This document shows positions 1-7,759 of a DNA stretch of 64,000 bases, in pieces; the first letter of the stretch is position 1; every line of letters starts with the position of its first letter. A model generated the notes under the pieces. It was not told the DNA's origin and ran no database searches. It saw nothing but the letters and a program-made list of their open reading frames with translations. The stretch is from the NCBI RefSeq assembly GCF_000379025.1, contig NZ_KB900621.1, forward strand, positions 96,336 to 160,335. Direction: 5' to 3'. Both the position numbers and the translations under genes were made by a program. Source of the stretch: Orenia marismortui DSM 5156 (lineage in GTDB: Bacteria; Bacillota; Halanaerobiia; Halobacteroidales; Halobacteroidaceae).

Positions 1-1
1 A

Positions 2-205
2 GATTTTGCTGGTAAGCCAAGCTCAGATATAGCCTTCAACCCTAACGGTTCAGTTTATGCCATTGAAGGTATTACCAGCCCTGATGGTCGTGTTCTAGGT
101 AAGATGGGACACTCAGAACGGATCGGTACTAATGTATCGAAGAATATAATTGCTAAGAAAGATCAGATGTTATTTAAAGCAGGAGTAGAGTATTTTAAAA
201 AGTAA
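2..205 (+). CDS. purL: Phosphoribosylformylglycinamidine synthase, C-terminal fragment
   Basis: Only the last 67 codons are in the window; the gene enters from the left edge. The residues match the end of the glutaminase domain of large, single-chain PurL (FGAM synthase), which makes formylglycinamidine ribotide in purine synthesis using glutamine. The GHSER segment carries the His and Glu of the glutaminase catalytic triad, and the preceding TSPDGRVLGKM stretch is typical of the clostridial large-PurL type. The catalytic Cys lies outside the window. A strong terminator follows directly, so this is the end of its transcription unit. The neighbouring pur genes cannot be seen. Confidence 0.85.
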   Translation, partial: DFAGKPSSDIAFNPNGSVYAIEGITSPDGRVLGKMGHSERIGTNVSKNIIAKKDQMLFKAGVEYFKK

Positions 206-217
206 ATAGTGAAATTG

Positions 218-251
218 AAAGAGACTGCGAATTAATTCGCAGTCTCTTTTT
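218..251 (+). terminator. Rho-independent terminator after purL
   Basis: A nearly perfect hairpin (AGAGACTGCGAA paired with TTCGCAGTCTCT across TTAA) is followed by a run of T, 13 bp after the purL stop codon. Confidence 0.9.
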
Positions 252-350
252 GTTTAAGGAAAATAGAAAGATCATCTTCCAAAAAGTACATATAACAAAT
301 AAACATTTATAATTATATATTGATTATAAGGTAGTTGTTTTATCTAGGAG

Positions 351-1613
351 GTGGTTGAAATAAATAAATTAAAGATTAACCTTTCATTAAGTGGTGGAGG
401 AGTTAAGGGGATAGCACATGTAGGTGGAATTAAGGCTTTAGAGGATAAGCAGATTCAAATATCAGGAATTGCAGGGACTTCAGCAGGGGCAATTATAGCT
501 ACACTTTATGGTGCTGGTTATAGTTGTAGTGAGTTAAAAGAGATTTTATTTGAAGAGAAATTTGCGAGATTCAAAGATAGATTTTCCTTAAGTCGGTTAG
601 TAAAAAAATTTGGTTTATATAAGGGAGATAATTTTTTTAGATGGATTAAAGAAAAATTAGAAGTAAAAGGAATTAGAAACTTTAGGGACTTTAATAAAGA
701 CGTAATAGTAGTGGCTTCAAATGTTAGTAATAAAAGAAGTGAGATCTTCTCTAGGCAGAAAACCCCCTATGTTTCTGTAGCTAAAGCAGTAAGAATGTCT
801 ATGAGTATACCTGTGTTTTATATGCCTTATAAATACCTATCTAGTTTATATGTTGATGGAGGAGTAATGAATAATCTTCCTTTAAAAGTATTTAATAAAT
901 CAAAATTGCCTAATTTAGGTTTTGTTTTATATCAGGATGAGAAAAAAACAGATAGTATCAATGGTTTTATTGATTACTTATCTGCGCTAGTAGAAATGAT
1001 AATGACATTAAATGAGCGCCATCAAATTGAACTATCTCGATCACATCTTATATCTATTCCTACAGGTGATATTAAAGCAATAGACTTCTCTTTATCTAGA
1101 AAAGAGAAGGAATGGCTATATCAGTCAGGATATACTAATGTAGAAAAGAGTTTGTTAACCTTTAAGGATAGAAGATTAAGAAAAAGTATATTTAAATTTC
1201 AAGATTTGAATAATATAAAATCTACTCCTACTGAATTAAGAGAATTTGCTAGTGAAATGGTTGATTATATTATAGAGAAAGTAGATGTTGATTCTTTTGA
1301 TACTATTGTAACTTCAAGTAATGATGATCACTATTTGTTTTCCTATTTTGTTGCTTCAAAAATGAATAAAAAGTTTACTACTATTAATCCATATCGAAAT
1401 AATCTAGATTATAATTATAGTTATATTAATAAAGAAGAAAGGGTTATTATTCTTAATTTTAAGCATAAAAATAAAGAATTATTGGAGATAATAAAAAAGG
1501 TAGAAGAAGAAGGTATAGAAATTATAGATTCCTTCTCATTTATCAATGATAAAAAAAATAAATGTGAATTATGTAATTGTCTTAATGCTCATTATTCTTA
1601 TTATATAATTTAA
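351..1613 (+). CDS. Patatin-like phospholipase family protein
   Basis: Predicted serine lipid acyl hydrolase of the bacterial patatin (RssA-like) family. The N-terminal 260 residues carry the oxyanion loop GGGVKG (residues 15-20), the nucleophile elbow GTSAG (Ser44) and the catalytic DGG (Asp169), so the Ser-Asp dyad is complete. The remaining ~150 residues form a lysine-rich C-terminal extension with no recognised domain; it ends in a small Cys cluster (CELCNC). There is no signal peptide, so it is probably cytoplasmic or membrane-associated. The annotated GTG at 351 lies inside the Shine-Dalgarno sequence AGGAGGTGG; the codon at the usual 8-nt spacing is ATA at 360, so the true start is uncertain. 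It appears monocistronic. Substrate unknown. Confidence 0.8.
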   Translation: MVEINKLKINLSLSGGGVKGIAHVGGIKALEDKQIQISGIAGTSAGAIIATLYGAGYSCSELKEILFEEKFARFKDRFSLSRLVKKFGLYKGDNFFRWIKEKLEVKGIRNFRDFNKDVIVVASNVSNKRSEIFSRQKTPYVSVAKAVRMSMSIPVFYMPYKYLSSLYVDGGVMNNLPLKVFNKSKLPNLGFVLYQDEKKTDSINGFIDYLSALVEMIMTLNERHQIELSRSHLISIPTGDIKAIDFSLSRKEKEWLYQSGYTNVEKSLLTFKDRRLRKSIFKFQDLNNIKSTPTELREFASEMVDYIIEKVDVDSFDTIVTSSNDDHYLFSYFVASKMNKKFTTINPYRNNLDYNYSYINKEERVIILNFKHKNKELLEIIKKVEEEGIEIIDSFSFINDKKNKCELCNCLNAHYSYYII

Positions 1614-1625
1614 AAAACACTTAAA

Positions 1626-1640
1626 TGATAATCGTTATTA
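1626..1640. promoter_or_regulatory. Fur/PerR-like operator
   Basis: TGATAATCGTTATTA matches the 7-1-7 Fur-type palindrome at 12 of 14 arm positions and is part of a 19-bp imperfect palindrome (1624-1642). It sits about 15 bp upstream of the -35 box of a ferritin-like gene, a plausible site for iron or peroxide control. Whether Fur or PerR binds cannot be told from sequence. Confidence 0.5.
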
Positions 1641-1654
1641 TTTCTGCTAAGGTC

Positions 1655-1683
1655 TTGACATCTGGATAGAAAATAAATATAAT
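1655..1683 (+). promoter_or_regulatory. Sigma-A promoter of the ferritin-like gene
   Basis: Perfect consensus TTGACA (1655-1660), 17-bp spacer, TATAAT (1678-1683). It predicts a leader of about 50 nt before the gene at 1742. Confidence 0.85.
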
Positions 1684-1741
1684 TAACTTAACAATAATTA
1701 TTACTAATAAGAAATCATACATATCAAGGGGGAGTTTTAAT

Positions 1742-2161
1742 ATGGAATTTGTTGTTGAGAATAAGTTAGGAAGTACTAAAGGGACAGAGTTGGAAAAAGT
1801 GGTAGACGGACAATTTAAAGGAGAAACTCAAGAAACAGGTCTATATTTAGCTATGGCAAGACAGGCTCAAAGAGAAGGGTATCCAGAGATAGCAGAAGTA
1901 TTAAAAAGAATTGCGATTGAAGAGGCTGAACATGCAGCTAGATTTGCTGAATTAAATGCTAAAATTTCTGCTTCTACTAAAGAGAATATCGAAAAGATGT
2001 TACAAGGAGAGCAAGGAGCTAATAAAATGAAGAATAAAGCTGCTGTAACTGCAGCAGAAGAAAATTTAGCTGCAGCTAATGATGTCTTTAATGAGTCTGC
2101 TAAAGATGAAGCTAGACATGCTGCTATGTTAAAGGGTATGTTAGATAGATATTTTGGATAA
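1742..2161 (+). CDS. Rubrerythrin-like ferritin-family diiron protein
   Basis: A 139-residue four-helix ferritin-like protein without the C-terminal rubredoxin domain of classical rubrerythrin. Metal-ligand motifs are visible: ETQETGLY in helix 1, EEAEH in helix 2 and DEARH near the C-terminus, giving two ExxH pairs as expected for a diiron site. Such proteins reduce peroxide or bind iron in anaerobes. A strong promoter with a Fur/PerR-like box upstream supports control by iron or oxidative stress. The start ATG follows AAGGGGGAG. It is monocistronic, with its own terminator. It is one of four ferritin-like genes in this window. Confidence 0.8.
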   Translation: MEFVVENKLGSTKGTELEKVVDGQFKGETQETGLYLAMARQAQREGYPEIAEVLKRIAIEEAEHAARFAELNAKISASTKENIEKMLQGEQGANKMKNKAAVTAAEENLAAANDVFNESAKDEARHAAMLKGMLDRYFG

Positions 2162-2182
2162 TTAAATGAAGATTATAATATT

Positions 2183-2217
2183 AAAAAGATGGCTCTATAC
2201 TATAGAGCCATCTTTTT
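2183..2217 (+). terminator. Rho-independent terminator
   Basis: Stem AAGATGGCTCTATA paired with TATAGAGCCATCTT, ending in a T run, directly after the ferritin-like gene. Confidence 0.9.
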
Positions 2218-2250
2218 TGATTTTTAGAAAGAAACAAATAGTTAAAAATT

Positions 2251-2272
2251 ATCTAACTATTAATAGTTAGAT
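2251..2272. repeat. 22-bp perfect palindrome
   Basis: ATCTAACTATT is followed at once by its reverse complement. There is no T run and no adjacent gene start. It lies in the long gap 2218-2546, which otherwise shows only AT-rich sequence with no ORF that can be supported. Confidence 0.6.
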
Positions 2273-2546
2273 GGGTAAAAAAATTTATAAAATAAATCCT
2301 TTTGTAATATTTACCAATTAATTTTAATATAAATATATAGTGCCTTGATTTGTTAATTTCATTATATAAATTTAAACAGATAATTTATATAATGGAGCTT
2401 AGAAAAAATTATTTCAAAAAAAAGAAAGTTAAGCAGGAATATCATTAACAATGTAGAAATAATAAATTAAGTTATAGTTAAATTTATATTTTTTAAAATC
2501 TATAGATATTATTTCAGATTAAGTTATATAATTGGAATAATATGTC

Positions 2547-2575
2547 TTGACACTATATATAGTTATAGTTATAAT
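2547..2575 (+). promoter_or_regulatory. Sigma-A promoter of the malEFG operon
   Basis: TTGACA (2547-2552), 17-bp spacer, TATAAT (2570-2575). Predicted transcription starts near 2582, about 395 nt before malE. The 19 bp at 2538-2556 that include the -35 box recur exactly upstream of greA (59549-59567). Confidence 0.8.
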
Positions 2576-2581
2576 TATATA

Positions 2582-2976
2582 TAATGAAATTATTAAAATT
2601 TAAGGGCAAGATTGTATAAGTCTACAAGCACCCCGGCAATGATTGTTAGATGCAATTATTGGTGGGATTTATTTATATAAGCATATAATTTTAAAGAGAA
2701 TAAATAATTAATACAATAGTATATAATTTAAAAAGAATATTAGATAATTCTAAAATTATAAGATAATAACCCCAATAAGTTAAGGAATATTCTGATATTA
2801 GAGGAATAAACCAGATCTTCACCTGGTAAATTTTTCTAATGATGTATTTTTTGATTTATTGGGTTTTATTATAGATTTATAGTAAAACAAACTCTAATCT
2901 TAATATAGTTAATTATTGTTTGTTTTTTCAAAATTCAATTTAAAATAAAAAATGAAATCTAGGAGGGAAAATTAGA
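2582..2976 (+). promoter_or_regulatory. Long structured leader RNA upstream of malE, class unknown
   Basis: Three structures can be drawn by eye. (A) At 2631-2666 a 9-bp hairpin pairs CAATGATTG with CAATTATTG. (B) At 2771-2863 nested stems pair CCCAATAA with TTATTGGG, ATTAGA (2797) with TCTAAT (2835) and ACCAG (2810) with CTGGT (2823). (C) At 2885-2928 AAACAAAC pairs with GTTTGTTT followed by Ts, resembling an attenuator. No consensus of a riboswitch class I know is present. Control of the sugar operon by attenuation is an inference. Confidence 0.45.
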
Positions 2977-4200
2977 ATGAAAAAGAGATTATTAGTATTA
3001 ACACTTGTTATGGCACTTGCTATAGGAGTAATTACTCCAGCTGCAGTTGCTGCAAAAGAATTAAAAGTATGGGTAAGTACTGGACCTGAAACAGAATGGA
3101 TGAATAGGGTTGCTAAGATTTATGAAGAGAAGACAGGTATTAAAATTAAGGTTGAAAGTGTTGCTGAACTTGACCAAGCTCAAAGATTATCACTAGATGG
3201 ACCATCTGGAAAAGGTGCTGATATAGTAGGATGGCCTCATGATAAATTAGGTAGATCTGTAATTCAAGGATTATTAGAACCAATTGAAAGTTATTTTCCA
3301 AAAGGTTATTTTAAAGAAAATTACTTAGAAAATGCTATTGATGCATTGACTTATGAAGGTAAAATCTATGGATTACCTTATGCATATCAAAGTGTGGCTT
3401 TAGTTTATAATAAAGATCTAATGCCAAAACCAGCTAAAAACTTTGAAGATTTTATAGCTCAAGCTAAAGAAATAACTGATCCAAGTAAGAATCAATATGG
3501 CTTCTTATTCAGACCAGATGACTTTTACTTTACTGCTGGTTTCTTCTTAGGATATGGAGCTTATATCTTTGGAGAAAATCCTGATGGAACAGTTGATGTT
3601 ACTGATGTTGGTTTAGGTAATGAAGGTGCTATTAAAGCAGCTAAATTCTTAAAAAGATTTAGAGATGAAGGCTTAGTACCAAAAGGTATTGATGGTAATA
3701 CTCTAAAAGGATTGTTCTCAGAAGGTAAGGTTGGAGCTATTATTACAGGAGACTGGGATCTAAAAGATTTTGAAGAAGCTGGAGTGAATTATGGTGTTGC
3801 TCCATTGCCAAAATTACCAAATGGGAAATATCCAAAAACTTTCGTAACTGCAAAAGGTTTTTATATGAGTAAGTTTTCTAAAGATAAAGAAGCTGCAGCA
3901 GATTTTCTTAAATTCATAACTAATGCTAAAATGAGTATGGATCACTATAAAGAAGCTAATATTTTTGTTCCTCATAAAGAGGTTGCTTCTAGTGAAAGAA
4001 TTATGAATGATAGAGATCTTCTACCATTTATTATTCAAGCTAGACGTGGAGTACCAATGCCAAATGTACCTGAAATGATGAGTGTTTGGTCTCCTGCTAA
4101 CAATGCTATGGTTTTTGTTTTAGATGGAAAAGCAGAGGCAGAAATGATAATGCCAATGACTGTTGATATGATAGTAGAAGGTATTATGCAAATGAGATAA
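2977..4200 (+). CDS. malE: Maltose/maltodextrin-type ABC transporter substrate-binding protein
   Basis: Periplasmic sugar-binding protein of the MalE family (407 aa). A Sec signal peptide (MKKR, hydrophobic core, AVAA before Lys) has no lipobox Cys, so the mature protein is probably soluble, as in cells with an outer membrane. The ADIVGWPHDKLG segment corresponds to the conserved DIxFWxHDxxG region of MalE. The start has an AGGAGG sequence upstream. malF and malG follow. A hairpin between malE and malF may keep the binding protein in excess. No ATPase gene lies in the operon, so a shared MsmK/MalK-type ATPase elsewhere is expected. The exact oligosaccharide is inferred. Confidence 0.85.
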   Translation: MKKRLLVLTLVMALAIGVITPAAVAAKELKVWVSTGPETEWMNRVAKIYEEKTGIKIKVESVAELDQAQRLSLDGPSGKGADIVGWPHDKLGRSVIQGLLEPIESYFPKGYFKENYLENAIDALTYEGKIYGLPYAYQSVALVYNKDLMPKPAKNFEDFIAQAKEITDPSKNQYGFLFRPDDFYFTAGFFLGYGAYIFGENPDGTVDVTDVGLGNEGAIKAAKFLKRFRDEGLVPKGIDGNTLKGLFSEGKVGAIITGDWDLKDFEEAGVNYGVAPLPKLPNGKYPKTFVTAKGFYMSKFSKDKEAAADFLKFITNAKMSMDHYKEANIFVPHKEVASSERIMNDRDLLPFIIQARRGVPMPNVPEMMSVWSPANNAMVFVLDGKAEAEMIMPMTVDMIVEGIMQMR

Positions 4201-4225
4201 ATTAAATAATTGAATATCTTTTAAG

Positions 4226-4253
4226 CTAGCCTTACATGACCATGTAAGGCTAG
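4226..4253 (+). terminator. Intercistronic hairpin between malE and malF
   Basis: A 13-bp perfect stem (CTAGCCTTACATG with CATGTAAGGCTAG, 2-nt loop) is followed by only a weak T run (TATTTAT). It probably acts as a partial terminator or mRNA stabiliser that lowers malFG relative to malE. Confidence 0.65.
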
Positions 4254-4287
4254 TATTTATAAATAAAAAATTTAAGGAGGTTTTTCT

Positions 4288-5592
4288 GTGAAGGCACAAA
4301 CTAGTATTAATACAGGGCCAAATAGTAATAAAGCTAGAAATAGTGCTATATTGTCTACCTTTATTATGGGAGCAGGTCAGATATATAATGGACAATACAT
4401 AAAAGGAGCTTTATTTCTTCTTTATTATCTTGCATTTTGGCTGCAATCACCAGCTTATTTTATGAAAAATATTAAAGGTTTAATTACTTTAGGAACAACA
4501 CCTGGAAAAGACCACTCATTATTTATACTAATCTATGGTATTGTATCTGCAGTTTTATTATTAGTGGTTATAGGTATTCATATCTTTAATATTATTGATG
4601 CTTATAGAAATGGTAAAATTTTAGATAATGGTGAAGAGGTTCCTAGTTTTAGAGAGTCTCTTAAGAATTTTTGGGAAATAGGATTTCCATATGCTGCAAT
4701 GAGTCCAGGGATGATTTTCTTATTTATTGCTACTATATTCCCATTAATCTTTACAGTATCATTAGCTTTTACTAATTATGATTTATATCATTCTCCTCCA
4801 GGAAACTTAGTTGATTGGGTTGGGATAGGTAACTTTAAAAGTATTTTAACATTAGCTAGTTGGAGAAGAACTTTTGTTGGTGTATTTACATGGACAGTTA
4901 TTTGGGCTATTACCAATACTTTTCTAATTTTTGGTTTAGGACTATTTTTAGCTGTTGTATTAAATCACAAATCAATAAAAGGAAGAAATATATTAAGAAC
5001 AATTTTGATGGTTCCTTATGCAATTCCAGCATTTATTTCTACTTTGATTTGGAGAGGGCTATTAAATTACAACTTTGGTCAAGTTAATAAGATATTAGCT
5101 TCTATGGGTCTTGGGAAAGTTCCCTGGCTACAAGATGCTATGTGGGCGAAGGTTGCAGTGATTTTGGTTAATTTATGGTTATCCTTCCCATTTGCTATGG
5201 CTTTATGTTCAGGAGTAATTCAAAGTATTTCTGATACTTTATATGAGGCTGCTGAGGTAGATGGTGCTACTCCATGGCAGAAGTTTACAAGAATAACATT
5301 ACCATTGGTATTAAGACAAATTGCTCCACTGATGATTATGCAATTTGCTTTCCATTTTAACAATATGGGAATTATATACCTGTTAAATGATGGTAATCCA
5401 GCTGTCTTTGGTAATCAAGGTGGTGCTGGAGGAACAGATATCTTGATTTCTTGGGTTTATAAGTTAACAATGGATAAATTAAAATATAATTATGCTGCTG
5501 CTATTTCTATTATAATATTCTTCATAGTAGCTGGATTTAGTGTTTACCAATTTAGAAGAACAAATTCCTTTAAAGAAGAGGAGTTGATGTAA
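4288..5592 (+). CDS. malF: Maltodextrin-type ABC transporter permease MalF, with N-terminal extension
   Basis: Inner-membrane permease (434 aa) of the MalF type. The transmembrane core covers roughly residues 130-434 and contains the EAA loop (EAAEVDGATPWQKF) that docks the ATPase. The first ~100 residues are unusual: a GAGQIYNGQYIKGA motif plus two membrane segments, resembling the small TM2/DUF5683-type domain rather than E. coli MalF. The start is GTG at 4288, 7 nt after GGAGG. The stop is 2 nt before malG, so the two permeases are probably translationally coupled. The heterodimer with MalG would pass maltodextrin delivered by MalE. Confidence 0.85.
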   Translation: MKAQTSINTGPNSNKARNSAILSTFIMGAGQIYNGQYIKGALFLLYYLAFWLQSPAYFMKNIKGLITLGTTPGKDHSLFILIYGIVSAVLLLVVIGIHIFNIIDAYRNGKILDNGEEVPSFRESLKNFWEIGFPYAAMSPGMIFLFIATIFPLIFTVSLAFTNYDLYHSPPGNLVDWVGIGNFKSILTLASWRRTFVGVFTWTVIWAITNTFLIFGLGLFLAVVLNHKSIKGRNILRTILMVPYAIPAFISTLIWRGLLNYNFGQVNKILASMGLGKVPWLQDAMWAKVAVILVNLWLSFPFAMALCSGVIQSISDTLYEAAEVDGATPWQKFTRITLPLVLRQIAPLMIMQFAFHFNNMGIIYLLNDGNPAVFGNQGGAGGTDILISWVYKLTMDKLKYNYAAAISIIIFFIVAGFSVYQFRRTNSFKEEELM

Positions 5593-5594
5593 TA

Positions 5595-6446
5595 ATGTTG
5601 TCAGTGAGCAAGAAAACTCAGCAGAAAATGGGGTTATTTTTCTGTTATGCGGTTATATTTGTAGCTATCATAGCGGTTATTTATCCAACAGTGTGGATAA
5701 TTGGATCAGCTCTTAACCCAGCTAATAGTTTATACAGTTCTAGAATTATTCCTGAAAATGCAAGTTTAAAGAACTTTAAAGAATTATTGACTAGTGAACA
5801 ATATAAATTTAAATATTGGTATTGGAATAGTATTAAGATTGGTGCACTTAATTCATTCTTTTCAGTAATTTTAACAGCACTTACAGCTTATATTTTCTCT
5901 AAGACTAGATTTTGGGGAAGAAAGTATGGATTAATGACCTTCCTAATCATACAGATGTTTCCTGGGATGATGTCAATGGTAGCAATTTATGTATTGTTGA
6001 ATATGTTTGGTCTATTAGACACACATACAGGGATACTAATTGTATATCTTGGGGGAGCTGTACCATTTTCTACATGGATGATTAAAGGATATTTTGATAC
6101 AATTCCTTCAAGCCTTGTAGAAGCTGCTACAATTGATGGTGCTAGCCGTTTTAGAATCTTTTGGCAGATAATGTTGCCGTTAGCTAAGCCTATGTTAGCT
6201 GTAGTAGCAATGCTTAACTTTATCAATCCTTTTAATGACTTCTTATTAGCTCAACTTATTTTGAGAAGTCCAGAAAAACAGACTTTGGCAGTAGGATTAT
6301 ACCAAATGATTAGTGCTCAGTTTTCTAATGACTGGACATTATTCTCTGCTGGTGCTGTATTAGCTGCTGTACCAATTATGATCTTTGTTCTTTCCATGCA
6401 GAAGTATTTTGTTGGTGGACTTTCTGCTGGAGCTACAAAAGGGTAG
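5595..6446 (+). CDS. malG: Maltodextrin-type ABC transporter permease MalG
   Basis: 283-residue permease with about six membrane segments and the EAA loop EAATIDGASRFRIFW followed by MLPLAKP, as in MalG. It is the last gene of malEFG and ends at a strong terminator. It pairs with MalF to form the channel. No transcription regulator, ATPase or maltose-processing enzyme is adjacent; the nearest candidate for using the imported sugar is the GH13 enzyme at 18 kb. Confidence 0.88.
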   Translation: MLSVSKKTQQKMGLFFCYAVIFVAIIAVIYPTVWIIGSALNPANSLYSSRIIPENASLKNFKELLTSEQYKFKYWYWNSIKIGALNSFFSVILTALTAYIFSKTRFWGRKYGLMTFLIIQMFPGMMSMVAIYVLLNMFGLLDTHTGILIVYLGGAVPFSTWMIKGYFDTIPSSLVEAATIDGASRFRIFWQIMLPLAKPMLAVVAMLNFINPFNDFLLAQLILRSPEKQTLAVGLYQMISAQFSNDWTLFSAGAVLAAVPIMIFVLSMQKYFVGGLSAGATKG

Positions 6447-6456
6447 AAACAAAAAT

Positions 6457-6490
6457 AAAAACATCTGGCATATGCCAGATGTTTTTATTT
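6457..6490 (+). terminator. Rho-independent terminator after malG
   Basis: Stem AAACATCTGGCA paired with TGCCAGATGTTT, followed by a T-rich run. Confidence 0.92.
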
Positions 6491-6649
6491 TTATACTTTT
6501 GAGAAGAAATATTTATATTAATTTATATTGATATTAAGAATTTCTTTAATCTAATTTATTAATATTGTTATAACATTACTAATAAATACTTAGTTAACTA
6601 GAATAATTATACTAAAGGTAGGAAATAATAAATATTTTATAAAAAGTTA

Positions 6650-6678
6650 TTGACATTCTATTTGTTTTATTATATTAT
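6650..6678 (+). promoter_or_regulatory. Promoter of the tRNA cluster
   Basis: TTGACA (6650-6655), 17-bp spacer, TATTAT (6673-6678), 17 bp before the tRNA-Lys gene. The short distance fits a stable-RNA promoter. Confidence 0.75.
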
Positions 6679-6694
6679 TTATAAATGTGAGTGA

Positions 6695-6770
6695 GGGCCA
6701 TTAGCTCAGTTGGTAGAGCATCTGACTTTTAATCAGGGTGTCGGAGGTTCAAATCCTCCATGGCTCACCA
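6695..6770 (+). tRNA. tRNA-Lys (UUU)
   Basis: Full cloverleaf of 76 nt with encoded CCA. Acceptor GGGCCAT pairs with ATGGCTC, the anticodon loop is CTTTTAA (anticodon TTT), and the T-arm GGAGGTTCAAATCCTCC is intact. Confidence 0.95.
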
Positions 6771-6862
6771 TTTTAAATCAATTAACAATGTATAATTAAT
6801 AATTGATAATTAAAGGTCTTCTAATTATAGATTTTAAATTATTAATTATAAATTAATCCTAT

Positions 6863-6938
6863 GCCCCCATCGTCTAGTGGCCTAGGATAACGGGTTTTCA
6901 TCCCGTCGACAGGGGTTCGAATCCCCTTGGGGGTACCA
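6863..6938 (+). tRNA. tRNA-Glu (UUC)
   Basis: Full cloverleaf of 76 nt with encoded CCA. Acceptor GCCCCCA pairs with TGGGGGT (G-U closing pair), the anticodon loop is TTTTCAT (anticodon TTC), and the T-arm GGGGTTCGAATCCCC is intact. Its 3' end starts a tandem spacer repeat. Confidence 0.95.
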
Positions 6939-7050
6939 AAATACTTTAAGATTTCACGAAGGGTTTTTGTTTTGAAAAACCTGAAGGGGTACCAAAATAA
7001 TTTATAATTACACGTAGTGCTTTAGATTTGTAAAACACGGAGGGGTACCA
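6930..7050 (+). repeat. 56-bp tandem repeat seeded on the tRNA-Glu 3' end
   Basis: Two diverged 56-bp units (6930-6985 and 6986-7041) and a third start (7042-7050) each begin with GGGGTACCA, the 3' end of tRNA-Glu. The units agree at roughly 70-75% of positions. Only acceptor 3' ends are copied; no extra cloverleaf forms. Confidence 0.7.
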
Positions 7051-7053
7051 TTA

Positions 7054-7150
7054 ATTAGCTACTAGCTACTAGCTTCTAGCTATTAGTCACTAGCTTAAAA
7101 CCTTTTTAAGGTCTAAGCCAGTAGCCAAAAGCTGGCAGCCAACAGCTAAA
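7054..7150. repeat. Heptad-phased palindromic repeat, TAGCT type (copy 1)
   Basis: The left arm reads as 7-bp units (TTAGCTA, CTAGCTA, CTAGCTT, CTAGCTA, TTAGTCA, CTAGCTT). The right arm is the inverted counterpart (AAGCCAG, TAGCCAA, AAGCTGG, CAGCCAA, CAGCTAA) around a T-rich loop. It is non-coding and fills the spacer between tRNA-Glu and tRNA-Val. Confidence 0.6.
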
Positions 7151-7154
7151 ACAA

Positions 7155-7230
7155 GGGCGAATAGCTCAGTTGGGAGAGCACCTGCCTTACAAGCAGGGGG
7201 TCACAGGTTCAAGTCCTGTTTCGCCCACCA
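7155..7230 (+). tRNA. tRNA-Val (UAC)
   Basis: Full cloverleaf of 76 nt with encoded CCA. Acceptor GGGCGAA pairs with TTCGCCC, and the anticodon loop is CTTACAA (anticodon TAC). Confidence 0.95.
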
Positions 7231-7297
7231 AAAATTTCTGATTTTAATACGCAATGAAATTTTTAGTATTAGGCCATCGAGGCCGTCACACCATTTA

Positions 7298-7371
7298 TTT
7301 AGCCATTAGCTTTTAGCAAAATCTTAAAAGATTTAGCCAGAGGTCAACAGCTAGAAGCCAAAAGCTAACAA
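7298..7371. repeat. Heptad-phased palindromic repeat, TAGCT type (copy 2)
   Basis: A shorter, diverged relative of the element at 7054: units such as TTAGCCA and TTAGCTT on the left, and AGCTAGA, AGCCAAA and AGCTAAC on the right. It fills the spacer between tRNA-Val and tRNA-Asp. Confidence 0.5.
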
Positions 7372-7374
7372 TAC

Positions 7375-7452
7375 GGGGATGTGGTGGAGTTGGTTTACCA
7401 CGCCGGCCTGTCACGCCGGAGGTCGCGAGTTCGAGTCTCGTCATCCTCGCCA
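7375..7452 (+). tRNA. tRNA-Asp (GUC)
   Basis: 78-nt cloverleaf with encoded CCA. Acceptor GGGGATG pairs with CATCCTC (one G-U), the anticodon loop is CTGTCAC (anticodon GTC), and the discriminator base is G as expected for Asp. Confidence 0.95.
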
Positions 7453-7483
7453 TTTTATTTTTTGAGAACTAATTTATAAATTT

Positions 7484-7559
7484 GGCGAAATAGCTCAGTC
7501 GGTAGAGCAGAGGATTGAAAATCCTCGTGTCCCCGGTTCAAGTCCGGGTTTTGCCACCA
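7484..7559 (+). tRNA. tRNA-Phe (GAA)
   Basis: Full cloverleaf of 76 nt with encoded CCA. Acceptor GGCGAAA pairs with TTTTGCC, and the anticodon loop is TTGAAAA (anticodon GAA). It is the last gene of the five-tRNA cluster. Confidence 0.95.
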
Positions 7560-7618
7560 TTTTAAATTAAACTATACTATAAAATGATACTTATATAATA
7601 CATATAAATTTAACGATT

Positions 7619-7648
7619 AAGTTGCTCAAGAAAAGAGTAACTTTTTTT
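7619..7648 (+). terminator. Terminator of the tRNA cluster
   Basis: Stem AAGTTGCTC with GAGTAACTT (one G-U pair), followed by seven Ts. Confidence 0.85.
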
Positions 7649-7759
7649 GATTTTAATATATAAATTTAGTATTTTTTAGTCTTTTTGATAGATTATTTTT
7701 TTATTAATCAAGAACATGGATAATCTAATAATGTAAATTACTAAGGGGATGATATTAAG

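Noticed and set aside
2582..2976. Known riboswitch (SAM, TPP, cobalamin, purine, lysine, c-di-GMP) or T-box upstream of malE
   Set aside because: None of the conserved cores of these classes could be found by eye, including the T-box AGGGTGGNACCGCG. A covariance search is still needed.
4120..4395. Minus-strand ORF of 91 codons across the malE-malF junction
   Set aside because: It overlaps two well-supported genes, has no SD and no recognisable protein; it is a shadow of AT-rich coding sequence and the intercistronic hairpin.
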